From Ectobacillus antri (GTDB lineage Bacteria > Bacillota > Bacilli > Bacillales > Bacillaceae_G), in NCBI RefSeq assembly GCF_003852715.1, contig NZ_RIAV01000002.1:186001-250000 (forward strand): DNA of 64,000 bases, written 5' to 3'. Within the stretch, counting starts at the first letter, position 1, and every line of letters begins with the position of its first letter. The notes below the pieces were generated by a model, which did no database searches, had not been told where the DNA came from, and saw nothing but the letters and a program-made list of their open reading frames with translations. Below are positions 8,500-16,330 of this stretch, piece after piece. The position numbers were made by a program, and so were the translations under genes.

Positions 8500-10824
8500 A
8501 TGAAGGGAGTTATCTTAGCCGGGGGCAAAGGCATGCGTTTAAGGCCGTTAACTTGTAATCTCCCAAAACCTATGCTGCCTCTAATGCATAAACCTGTTAT
8601 GGAATATAGCCTGGAATTGTTGAGAAAGCATGGTATTCGTGAAGTAGCAGTTACGGTTCAATACATGGGAGCGGCAATTCGTAACTATTTTGGAGATGGC
8701 AGTAAATGGGGAATGAAGTTATATTATTTTGAAGATACACCGCCTTTAGGTACTGCAGGCAGTATAAAGCAGGCGGAAGAATTTTTAGATGAGACGTTTG
8801 TGGTTGTAAGCGGAGATGCTCTTACAGATTTTCATTTATTAAAAGGCATGGATTTTCATAAAAGTACAGGTGGGATGGTTACAATTTTTCAAAAGGAAGT
8901 TGCTAATCCGCTCAACTTCGGCCTTGTTGTTACAGAGGAAGAAGGCCGGGTTATGAAGTATATTGAAAAGCCCAGTTGGAATGAAGTTGTATCTAATACA
9001 GTAAACACGGGTATTTATATTATAGAACCGTCCATCTTTTCTTATATGAAGGCACACACTTTTTATGATTTTAGTCATGATATTTTTCCTACACTTCTTA
9101 GTAAAGGAGAACCTTTGTATGGTTATATGAGTGAAGGGTATTGGTTGGATATTGGTACATTTCAAAACTACCGACAAGCTCATTTTGATGTACTTACCAA
9201 AAAAGTGGAAGTATCAATGGAATGTACAGAAGTATTCCCCGGAGTATGGATGGGGGAGGGAGCCAGGATCGAGAACGGTGCAAAAATTCAAGGACCAGCC
9301 TTAATTGGCGATTGTGTTACGATTAAGAAGGGAGCTGTGATTCATCCGTACACAATTATCGGAAAAAACAGCTTTATTAGTGAGGATGTGCAAATCAGTA
9401 AATCCATTATAGGCAATGATGTACATGTAGGACAATGTTCGGAAGTAAATGGGACTGTTATTTCATATGGTACGATTATTGAAGAATGTGTTACTCTTTT
9501 CGACAAAAGCGTTGTTGCAGATCGAAGTGTGATTGGTAAAAATACAGTTATTAAGTCAAATGTAAAGGTTTGGCCAGATCGAATCATTGAAGGCGGCTCT
9601 GTTCTTCTTTCGTCTGTCACAGCACAAGAGGAGCATGATGCGTCGTTATTTTATCGAGGCGAAATTAAAGGTAGGGCAAATATACACATCAAGCCTGAAA
9701 CCATTGTGAAAATTGCACATGCATATAGTATCGCGCTTACATCAAAAGCTACTATTTTAATAGGATATGACTGTCATCGCTATGCGGAGATTGTAACTCG
9801 TGTTTTTATGGAGACTTTACATGCTGCAGGTATTACAACGCGTGAGTGCAAACACACAAATGATGCTTGCTTTAGATATATGATTTCAAAGGCTCGTGTA
9901 CAGGGAGGTGTGTTTATTTACGTGCAAAGTAACGGAGAGGTTGTATTGCGTTTTTATGATAGCTGCGGAACCATTATATCAGGTCGCTTTGAAAAAGAAG
10001 TAGAGTCGGCATATGTTCTAGATGAATCCAAATATGTAGAGATGGAACAATTAGGAACAAATGTATTGTGTCCTCCTCAACACATAGAATATGTAAGTGC
10101 TATTCTTCAAATAATTCGCGTCAGCAGCATTCGCCAATGTGCATTTCATCTATGTGTATATCAATCCAGCTCCCTACAGAGAGAGATGCTATCACATTTC
10201 TTCAAACAACTGCATTGCCGGATTACATGGGTGGAGACAAATCCTAATGATGTCATGGGTATGATACGAAGCAGTGGAGCAGATGCAGGCATGGTGTTGC
10301 AAGAACAAGGCAATGATTTTGAATTATATGATGTATACGGCAATGTATATACGAATATTAAAGATACGGTTGCATCTCACATTTTACGACATGTATATCC
10401 CCTTACTATTAAGCAAAGAGGCAGTTATATATGCTGCTCTGAACACGAAGATCGTTCCGGTCAGTTCGGTCAGGATGCACTATTACAAGTTGGAAAAATT
10501 ATGGAGATTATGGCAGTGGAGAATGCTCCTTTACATACCATTGTACAGAATCGTCCCCACTTTCATTTGCTATGGGACGAAGTACTATGCCCATGGAAAG
10601 AAAAAGGGCGAGTCATGCGCATGCTAACTGAAGAAGGAGCACAACAAGAACTTGAAGTGTCTGAGGGAATTAAGTTTTTGTATGAGCATGGTGAATGGTC
10701 ATACATTATATCTGACGCCCAGCAGCCAAAAATTATTGTATATGCTCAGTCTGCAAATGCAGCTAAAGCACGTAAGAAAATCCTTAACATAATAGAAAAA
10801 ATTAGACAATATCAAAAGGTGTAG
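8500..10824 (+). CDS. sugar-phosphate nucleotidyltransferase with degenerate phosphomannomutase-like domain
   Basis: A 774-residue three-part protein. Residues 1-235 form a nucleotidyltransferase domain with the GGKGMRLRPLT and PKPMLP motifs and look active, so it probably makes an NDP-sugar from a sugar 1-phosphate. Residues 250-360 are hexapeptide repeats of a left-handed beta helix. Residues 375-774 resemble phosphomannomutase, but the catalytic TASHNP loop reads IYVQSN (473-478) and the metal loop DGDADR reads QEQGND (601-606). The tail is therefore probably not a mutase and may be regulatory. It is translationally close to the glycosyltransferase upstream. Confidence 0.85.
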   Translation: MKGVILAGGKGMRLRPLTCNLPKPMLPLMHKPVMEYSLELLRKHGIREVAVTVQYMGAAIRNYFGDGSKWGMKLYYFEDTPPLGTAGSIKQAEEFLDETFVVVSGDALTDFHLLKGMDFHKSTGGMVTIFQKEVANPLNFGLVVTEEEGRVMKYIEKPSWNEVVSNTVNTGIYIIEPSIFSYMKAHTFYDFSHDIFPTLLSKGEPLYGYMSEGYWLDIGTFQNYRQAHFDVLTKKVEVSMECTEVFPGVWMGEGARIENGAKIQGPALIGDCVTIKKGAVIHPYTIIGKNSFISEDVQISKSIIGNDVHVGQCSEVNGTVISYGTIIEECVTLFDKSVVADRSVIGKNTVIKSNVKVWPDRIIEGGSVLLSSVTAQEEHDASLFYRGEIKGRANIHIKPETIVKIAHAYSIALTSKATILIGYDCHRYAEIVTRVFMETLHAAGITTRECKHTNDACFRYMISKARVQGGVFIYVQSNGEVVLRFYDSCGTIISGRFEKEVESAYVLDESKYVEMEQLGTNVLCPPQHIEYVSAILQIIRVSSIRQCAFHLCVYQSSSLQREMLSHFFKQLHCRITWVETNPNDVMGMIRSSGADAGMVLQEQGNDFELYDVYGNVYTNIKDTVASHILRHVYPLTIKQRGSYICCSEHEDRSGQFGQDALLQVGKIMEIMAVENAPLHTIVQNRPHFHLLWDEVLCPWKEKGRVMRMLTEEGAQQELEVSEGIKFLYEHGEWSYIISDAQQPKIIVYAQSANAAKARKKILNIIEKIRQYQKV

Positions 10825-10894
10825 AATTTTTATTTAAAAAGTGATATCATAGTAAAGTCTGATTTATGTTATTAAAGACTGGAGGGAAATTAAC

Positions 10895-11044
10895 ATGCGC
10901 GTAAACATTACTCTAGCATGCACAGAGTGCGGAGATCGTAACTATATCACTAAGAAAAACAAGCGTAATAATCCTGAGCGTATCGAACTAAAAAAATACT
11001 GCCCAAGATTAAAGAAAGTTACATTACACCGCGAAACAAAGTAA
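10895..11044 (+). CDS. rpmG: 50S ribosomal protein L33, zinc-independent-like form
   Basis: A 49-residue ribosomal protein beginning [13 protein letters not shown] and ending LHRETK, typical of bacterial L33. It has one complete CxxC (CTEC) and a single later cysteine in KKYCPRLKK, so the second CxxC needed for a full zinc ribbon is missing. Bacillus has both zinc-binding and zinc-free paralogues; this resembles the zinc-free kind. The start follows GGAGGG. The gene stands alone and ends in a terminator. Confidence 0.94.
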   Translation: MRVNITLACTECGDRNYITKKNKRNNPERIELKKYCPRLKKVTLHRETK

Positions 11045-11071
11045 ACAGTAGGGATTCCTACTGTTTTTTTG
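11044..11071 (+). terminator. terminator after rpmG
   Basis: A perfect nine-base-pair stem, AACAGTAGG with CCTACTGTT, loop GATT, then seven T in a row counting the stem end. Confidence 0.92.
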
Positions 11072-11331
11072 TTGGAAAGATATAAGGATGCAGGTGGAGC
11101 TAATGTACATGGCTATCAGTGGAGGCATTCGCTTTTTGTATGTAAACATGGATTTGCTTGCTTAGGTAGCTCTAAAGCTTAATATTAATAAGTGTCGCTT
11201 GTTCATTGGAGCGAGAAACACTCGTTTGGAAAAAGTCAATCACTGTAACGAAAATCAACAAGGAACTTTAGCAGGGTTTTATGTGACATACAATTTACTT
11301 TGCAGTTTTTGTAATGTACAGAGGTGAAGTG
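11072..11331 (+). other. intergenic region before yqgN, no clear gene
   Basis: About 260 bp. It holds a 20-codon open frame at 11103-11165 with a modest GGTGGA site upstream and an imperfect hairpin near 11192-11223 (AGTGT...GCT...AGC...ACACT). Neither is convincing on its own. It may be the leader of yqgN. Confidence 0.4.
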
Positions 11332-11895
11332 ATGAAAACAGAGCTGAGAAAAGCAATATTAATGGAATTGAAGCATATGACGTTGAAAGAGCGTACAGAG
11401 AAATCACTAGTGCTTGCACAACAGTTATATAAACAAGCTGAATGGAAAAAAGCAAAGACTATTGCAATTACAATCTCAATGGGACATGAGCCGGATACAC
11501 ACAGCATTATCAAACATGCATGGCAAATGGGCAAAAAGGTAGCTGTTCCAAAATGTACACCTAAAACAAGAGACATGGAATTTCGGTATATTACCTCATT
11601 CAAACAGTTAGAGACTATTTATATGGAACTTCAAGAGCCAATTCCTGCTGAAACTGTACTTGCAACTCCCGATGAAATTGAACTTATGCTTATTCCTGGT
11701 GTAGCTTTTACAAGGGAAGGTGCCAGGATAGGGTATGGTGGTGGTTATTATGACCGGTATTTATCAAAGTACAAAGGGAGAACAGTTGCCTTAGCATTTG
11801 CTGAGCAAATTATTTCGTCGATACCGATGGATATGCACGATCAATATGTACAAAAAGTAATTACAGAAACAGATATTTTTATAGGAAAGCTATAG
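11332..11895 (+). CDS. yqgN: 5-formyltetrahydrofolate cyclo-ligase
   Basis: A 187-residue ATP-dependent enzyme that returns 5-formyltetrahydrofolate to 5,10-methenyltetrahydrofolate. It starts with the LRK-x-hydrophobic helix typical of the family, and the C-terminal signature IPGVAFTREGARIGYGGGYYDRYL is complete and carries the ATP-binding glycine and arginine residues. The start at 11332 follows GAGGTG; 11314 has no site. An 11-bp sequence is tandemly repeated over the stop codon. No rhomboid gene (yqgP) lies between it and yqgQ, unlike in B. subtilis. Confidence 0.92.
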   Translation: MKTELRKAILMELKHMTLKERTEKSLVLAQQLYKQAEWKKAKTIAITISMGHEPDTHSIIKHAWQMGKKVAVPKCTPKTRDMEFRYITSFKQLETIYMELQEPIPAETVLATPDEIELMLIPGVAFTREGARIGYGGGYYDRYLSKYKGRTVALAFAEQIISSIPMDMHDQYVQKVITETDIFIGKL

Positions 11896-11921
11896 GAAAG
11901 CTATAGGATTCATGTCACAAA

Positions 11922-11950
11922 TTGACGCATGATGTGCTTCTTTTTATAAT
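11922..11950 (+). promoter_or_regulatory. strong sigma-A promoter of yqgQ-glcK
   Basis: TTGACG at 11922-11927 and TATAAT at 11945-11950, spaced by exactly 17 bp, 45 bp before yqgQ. Confidence 0.75.
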
Positions 11951-11956
11951 AAAAGA

Positions 11957-11970
11957 TGTGAACGTTTTCT
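11957..11970 (+). promoter_or_regulatory. candidate cre site (CcpA) at the yqgQ-glcK start point
   Basis: TGTGAACGTTTTCT matches the cre consensus TGWNANCGNTNWCA at all defined positions but the last. It sits just downstream of the -10 box, where CcpA binding would block transcription. Confidence 0.5.
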
Positions 11971-11994
11971 TAAGGATAGGTAAAGGGTGAGAAG

Positions 11995-12198
11995 ATGACA
12001 TCCATTTATGACATTCAGCAGCTTTTAAAACGGTTTGGAACCATTATTTATACAGGTGATCGCATTGCGGACCTAGAATTGATGGAAGATGAGTTACGTG
12101 AGTTGTCACAATCACAGCTGATTGAAAAACAAACATATGAAGCGGCATTGATGGTGCTTCGCAGTGAAGTGCAGCAATTAAAAGAAAAAATGCGGTGA
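11995..12198 (+). CDS. yqgQ: YqgQ family small protein (DUF910)
   Basis: A 67-residue soluble, helical protein with the family opening [20 protein letters not shown]. Its molecular role is unknown, though it is regularly found just before the glucokinase gene in bacilli, as here (14 bp gap). It shares the promoter and candidate cre site upstream. The ATG follows AGGGTGAGA. Assignment rests on recognised sequence and synteny. Confidence 0.88.
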   Translation: MTSIYDIQQLLKRFGTIIYTGDRIADLELMEDELRELSQSQLIEKQTYEAALMVLRSEVQQLKEKMR

Positions 12199-12211
12199 GG
12201 ACGGTAATAAA

Positions 12212-13168
12212 ATGGAAGACAAATGGTTGGTTGGTGTCGATCTTGGTGGAACGACGATTAAGTTAGCATTTATCAGTATGTACGGTGAAATCCTTCATAA
12301 ATGGGAGATTCCAACGAACATCAGTGAAAGCGGTAAGCATATCACTTTGGATATTGCCAAAGCGATTGATAAAAAGTTGCATGAGTTAGGTGAGATGAAG
12401 CAACGCTTGTTAGGTATCGGTATGGGGGCACCTGGTCCGGTTGATTTAACAACAGGTGTGATTTATGAGGCGATTAACCTAGGGTGGAAAAACTATCCAT
12501 TAAAGGATTTATTAGAAGTTGAAACAGGGCTTCCGGTTATTGTTGATAATGATGCTAATATTGCAGCTCTTGGTGAGATGTGGAAAGGTGCCGGAGAAGG
12601 TGCTAAAGATCTTGTTTGTGTAACGTTGGGAACAGGTGTAGGTGGCGGTGTGATTGCGAACGGCGAAATTGTACACGGTGTGAGCGGTGCCGCTGGCGAA
12701 ATCGGTCATATTACGGTTGTACCCCATGGAGGAGCGCCTTGTAACTGTGGAAAAACGGGATGCTTGGAAACTGTAGCATCAGCAACAGGTATTGCACGTT
12801 TGGCTAGAGAAGCCCTTGCAAAAAGTGAAGAGAGTCAATTGTCTCAGCTTGAAATGGTTACGTCTAAAGATGTGTTTGAAGCAGCAGAAGCAGATGCTTT
12901 GGCAAAGCAAGTGGTAGAAGAAATGGCATCTTACCTCGGTTTGGCAATTGCTAATATCAGTAATATTATGAACCCGGAAAAAGTTGTTATTGGTGGTGGT
13001 GTATCAAAAGCTGGTGATGCACTTTTGAATCCCGTACAACGTTATTTTGAACAGTATGCATTTTCACGTGTTGCTAAGAGCACGAAATTGGCAATTGCTA
13101 CACTAGGTAACGATGCAGGGGTAATTGGGGGAGCTTGGTTAGTAAAAACAAAAATTGGGCAACACTAA
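12212..13168 (+). CDS. glcK: glucokinase, ROK family
   Basis: A 318-residue cytoplasmic kinase that phosphorylates glucose to glucose 6-phosphate with ATP. The phosphate loop VDLGGTTIK is at residues 8-16, the sugar-binding and catalytic region includes [10 protein letters not shown] and EIGHI, and the ROK zinc motif [10 protein letters not shown] is complete. It is co-transcribed with yqgQ and ends in a terminator. The ATG follows GAGGACGG. The candidate cre site upstream of yqgQ suggests carbon-source control, which is an inference. Confidence 0.95.
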   Translation: MEDKWLVGVDLGGTTIKLAFISMYGEILHKWEIPTNISESGKHITLDIAKAIDKKLHELGEMKQRLLGIGMGAPGPVDLTTGVIYEAINLGWKNYPLKDLLEVETGLPVIVDNDANIAALGEMWKGAGEGAKDLVCVTLGTGVGGGVIANGEIVHGVSGAAGEIGHITVVPHGGAPCNCGKTGCLETVASATGIARLAREALAKSEESQLSQLEMVTSKDVFEAAEADALAKQVVEEMASYLGLAIANISNIMNPEKVVIGGGVSKAGDALLNPVQRYFEQYAFSRVAKSTKLAIATLGNDAGVIGGAWLVKTKIGQH

Positions 13169-13179
13169 ATAAAACAAAA

Positions 13180-13206
13180 AAGTCTGCGTAATAGCAGACT
13201 TTTATA
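13180..13206 (+). terminator. terminator after glcK
   Basis: AAGTCTGC pairs with GCAGACTT across a six-base loop, followed by TTTATAT. Confidence 0.82.
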
Positions 13207-13377
13207 TATACCTGTATTGCTTTAGACAAGTAATTTTAGCAATTTAGGAGCAGGTATTAGTAAATTACAGAGTGATTAGGAACGGACTTTCGCGGATATT
13301 ATTATCATTCTAGTGTGGTATGCGGCGCTTTCTTAACAATAGAGGGAAGAAATATACAGAAAAAGAATACAGCTATG

Positions 13378-13403
13378 AAAAAAGCTCTGAGATATCAGAG
13401 CTT
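13378..13403 (-). terminator. terminator of yqgW (reverse strand)
   Basis: AAGCTCTGA and TCAGAGCTT form a nine-base-pair stem. Read on the reverse strand it is followed by a T run directly after the yqgW stop codon. Confidence 0.8.
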
Positions 13404-13583
13404 TTAATGTGTAGGCGGATAGCCATTTTTGATGATTGTCATGATTGTGAACCAACCGAATACAACCAGTGTGGCAACAGAAAGTGACGCACCAAGCATA
13501 TTCTTTTCTTTTAATGTTTTGTAGCTGGAATACACAGATAAAAGTGTTACTAGTACGAAAATCACAACAAGACCGTATTTCAT
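13404..13583 (-). CDS. yqgW: small membrane protein, DUF2759/YqgW-like
   Basis: A 59-residue protein starting MKYGLVVIFVLVTLLSVYS, with two predicted membrane segments (residues 4-18 and 32-51) and a short tail ending PPTH. AAAGGGGG lies upstream of the ATG and a terminator follows the stop, so it is a complete single-gene unit. Position between glcK and yqgX matches YqgW of B. subtilis. The function of the family is unknown. Confidence 0.78.
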   Translation of the reverse strand: MKYGLVVIFVLVTLLSVYSSYKTLKEKNMLGASLSVATLVVFGWFTIMTIIKNGYPPTH

Positions 13584-13771
13584 ATAAATCCCCCTTTATT
13601 ATCCCGCTCTTTCTAAGATTTGCAATATTTCTTCTTTTATTATTGTACAACTTACATTTTCAAATGTCGAGGGTTAACGGAAAGCGAATACAACACTTAT
13701 TTGTACATTTTGCAAAATGTTGTATCATGAAGAAGAAGGTAGAGCAGTAAAAAAAGGAGGAAATGATACAT

Positions 13772-14401
13772 ATGAAATGGAGACAATTGCCGTTAGGTCC
13801 ATTGCAAACCAATGCATATATCTTACATAATGAACAGGGGCAATGTATTGTCTTTGATCCAGGTAGTGAAGGGAAACGTCTTATTACTTATTTACGAAAG
13901 CATCATTTACATCCATTAGCGATCTTACTGACTCATGCACACTTTGATCATATTGGTGCTGTGGATGAGGTGAGAAATGCTTTCTCTATCCCTGTGTATG
14001 TGCATGAAGCTGAGCAAGATTGGCTGGCGGATGCAACTCTTAATGGTTCTAACTATTTTGGACAGGGAAGTATTACAGCAAAGGCTGCAGATTGTATAAT
14101 TACGGAAGAAAGCACGCTTAAAATAGGTGATTTTACTTTTGAGGTTCTTGAGACACCGGGTCACTCCCCTGGAAGTGTATCGTATTATTGTAAAGAAGCA
14201 GGTGTAGTATTTTCTGGTGATGTCTTATTTCAAATGAGCGTAGGACGTACGGATTTACGTGGCGGTAGCTTTCATGAATTGGTGTTAAGTATTGAAGAGA
14301 AACTTTTTACCTTGCCTGATGATACCGTTGTAATGTGCGGACACGGACCGGAAACAACCATTGGATTTGAAAAACAACATAATCCATTTTTAAATGCGTA
14401 A
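13772..14401 (+). CDS. yqgX: metallo-beta-lactamase-fold hydrolase (YqgX-like)
   Basis: A 209-residue enzyme of the glyoxalase II-like group. It has the dinuclear metal motif THAHFDH near residues 55-61, a further His in ETPGHSPGS, the bridging Asp in FSGDVLF, and a final His in MCGHGPET. The start at 13772 is chosen because AAGGAGG is 11 bases upstream, whereas the ATG at 13763 is only two bases from it. B. subtilis YqgX begins the same way (MKWR). Substrate is uncertain; hydroxyacylglutathione-type or bacillithiol conjugates are possible. Confidence 0.88.
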   Translation: MKWRQLPLGPLQTNAYILHNEQGQCIVFDPGSEGKRLITYLRKHHLHPLAILLTHAHFDHIGAVDEVRNAFSIPVYVHEAEQDWLADATLNGSNYFGQGSITAKAADCIITEESTLKIGDFTFEVLETPGHSPGSVSYYCKEAGVVFSGDVLFQMSVGRTDLRGGSFHELVLSIEEKLFTLPDDTVVMCGHGPETTIGFEKQHNPFLNA

Positions 14402-15521
14402 CATGATGCAAGCAATTATAGAGGGGATTAAAGCAAGTAAATTGCAGGCTATTTCGTACGCAGATTTTATGGAAAAAGCATTATATGATCCCGCTTTTGG
14501 TTATTATATGAAATACAAACAGAAGATTGGAAAACAAGGTGATTTTTATACAAGTAGTAATATATCCATATTTGCAAAGCAATGGGCTAAATTTTTTGTT
14601 TCGTTAGTAGAAGCCAATGTCACTTCCCCTGTTATTTGTGAAATAGGTGGGGGAACAGGACAATTTGCATATGATGTGCTAACGGAATGGCAACGTATTT
14701 CCCCGCAAACCTATAAAACTTTAACTTATATAATGGTGGAAGTTAGTCCGTATCATCGAACGTTGCAACAAGAGAGATTAGTAGACTTAGGCGTACGCTG
14801 GTGCACATCTATCCAAGAAGTAGATAGCTTTAAAGGAATTGTGTTTGCAAATGAACTGTTTGATGCATTTCCTGTCCATGTTGTGGAACAGCAAGATGAG
14901 TTGTTTGAAATATATATCACTTTTAATGAACAACAGCAACTGATAGAGCGTGCTATTGTATTAGAGAATCCAGAGGTTATATCTTATTTACAAAAGCAAG
15001 ATCTCAAGTTGAAGTATGGACAAAGAATGGAAGTGCCTCTTGCGATGAAATCTTATATTGCTGAAATCGGCCGTGTCTTGCAGCAGGGGCTATTTATCAC
15101 TGTAGACTATGGCTATACCAATGAAGAATGGTGTGAGACTGTTCATCGCCAAGGAAGCTTACGAGGATATTATAAGCATCAATTGATTTCAAATCCATTG
15201 TTATATCCAGGGGATATGGATTTGACGACGCATATACATTGGGATGGTCTGCAGTCAGTTGCAGCAGAAAATCAAATGGAAACGCTGCTTCGTGTTAAAC
15301 AAACAACATTTTTGCTTGCGACAGGTATCCTCGAACAGTTGATTGATCATGTTGATTTAGACCCGTTTTCTACAGTAAGTACTCATAATCGAGCGGTGCG
15401 ATCCTTGCTAACAGGTGGTATAAGTGACGCCTTTCAAATAGCGATTATGGGGAAGAAACTAGAAGGTTACCATGATTTGTTTATAGCTATGACTGATGAA
15501 ATGCGTCATGCATCTTTATGA
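14394..15521 (+). CDS. SAM-dependent methyltransferase, MidA/DUF185 family
   Basis: A 375-residue protein of the MidA/NDUFAF7 type. The opening (YADFMEKALYDPAFGYYM), the SAM-binding motif EIGGGTGQFAYD near residue 80, the FANELFDAFPVHVV stretch and the late HVDLDPFSTVSTHNRAVRSL region are all characteristic. Family members methylate protein arginine; the bacterial substrate is unknown. The start overlaps the yqgX stop by eight bases and lacks a strong Shine-Dalgarno, so translational coupling is likely. ATGs at 14403 and 14406 are alternative starts. Confidence 0.82.
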   Translation: MRNMMQAIIEGIKASKLQAISYADFMEKALYDPAFGYYMKYKQKIGKQGDFYTSSNISIFAKQWAKFFVSLVEANVTSPVICEIGGGTGQFAYDVLTEWQRISPQTYKTLTYIMVEVSPYHRTLQQERLVDLGVRWCTSIQEVDSFKGIVFANELFDAFPVHVVEQQDELFEIYITFNEQQQLIERAIVLENPEVISYLQKQDLKLKYGQRMEVPLAMKSYIAEIGRVLQQGLFITVDYGYTNEEWCETVHRQGSLRGYYKHQLISNPLLYPGDMDLTTHIHWDGLQSVAAENQMETLLRVKQTTFLLATGILEQLIDHVDLDPFSTVSTHNRAVRSLLTGGISDAFQIAIMGKKLEGYHDLFIAMTDEMRHASL

Positions 15522-15541
15522 GCGACCATATACAAGTAGTA

Positions 15542-15577
15542 TGTAAAAAGCGCGGCAAATGCCGCACTTTTTACATA
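15542..15577 (+). terminator. terminator after the MidA-family gene
   Basis: TGTAAAAAG-GCGGCA pairs with TGCCGC-CTTTTTACA with one mismatch. The outer A/T arms let it serve both strands. Confidence 0.8.
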
Positions 15578-15606
15578 TAAAACAAGGGCCCTATTTAATT
15601 TTTCAC

Positions 15607-15640
15607 ATAAGAAAAGCAACATTTTATAAATGCTGCTTAC
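15607..15640 (-). terminator. probable terminator of the ArsR-type regulator
   Basis: Read on the reverse strand, AAGCAGCATTTA pairs imperfectly with TAAAATGTTGCTT and is followed by TTCTT, close after the stop codon of the regulator. Confidence 0.6.
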
Positions 15641-15651
15641 CTTTCCCCTAA

Positions 15652-15939
15652 TTAAAATAATATCTTTATAAGTTGTGTTACTTTTTCGTTATCAACACTA
15701 TAAAAGATTTCTAAACCTTTTCGCTCACTCGTAACAATTTTAGAGCTTTTTAACTTAGCTAAGTGCTGTGAAATGGTAGACTGTGGCATGTCAAGGCTTG
15801 TATACATGGTTGATACATTACATGCCCCTTTTTCAATTAATCCCTTCACAATACAAAGGCGAACGGGATGAGCCAGTACTTTCAACATCTCAGCATTTTC
15901 TTCAAATAAATTGGCTTCATTTTCGAATGTTTCAATCAT
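15652..15939 (-). CDS. ArsR family winged-helix regulator
   Basis: A 95-residue DNA-binding repressor. The family core LKVLAHPVRLCIVKGL is followed by the recognition helix region DMPQSTISQHLAKLKSSKIV and a wing with KGLEIFYSV. It has only two cysteines, Cys29 and Cys40, flanking helix 2, and no obvious histidine-rich metal site, so it could sense a metal, a metalloid or thiol oxidation. The ATG follows GGAGGTG. It stands next to metI-metC on the same strand, but a 390-bp gap separates them, so a role in sulfur metabolism is only a guess. Confidence 0.82.
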   Translation of the reverse strand: MIETFENEANLFEENAEMLKVLAHPVRLCIVKGLIEKGACNVSTMYTSLDMPQSTISQHLAKLKSSKIVTSERKGLEIFYSVDNEKVTQLIKILF

Positions 15940-16330
15940 TTGCTTTTACACCTCCGTATATGCTCTTGACATTAAGATATACAAAAAATTGTAAGGTAAA
16001 AAGAATCTCCTTTGCAAATCTTTTGACCAAACGTAAAGATAATGTAAAGAAAGAGATTGCTGTGTAATCATATAAGTACCTGCAGTCATAGACTTTTTTT
16101 CTTAACTCTATTCAGATTTGGAAATTGATTTACAAGGCTCCTGTTGATGCATTTTTCAAACCTAATCAAATACAGTTAATTTTTTAAAAAGAAGATATAA
16201 ATGTACTTATATAAATAACATTGTAGCATAATTTTTGTTCTTTATATAGTGCCATAATACAAGCAGTTGCGAAAATACTTCTTTAGCAACTGCTTGTATC
16301 TCTTGATTGTTATAGAAGATATGTTTTTTG
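15940..16330 (-). other. intergenic region between metC and the ArsR gene
   Basis: About 390 bp, AT-rich, with no supported gene. It must hold the regulator promoter. At 16258-16300 there is a perfect 14-bp inverted repeat (ATACAAGCAGTTGC and GCAACTGCTTGTAT, 15-base loop) just after metC, probably its transcript end although no T run follows. Confidence 0.6.

Noticed and set aside
11295-11603. 102-codon reverse frame across the yqgN start
   Set aside because: Antisense to a recognised enzyme and without a Shine-Dalgarno sequence.
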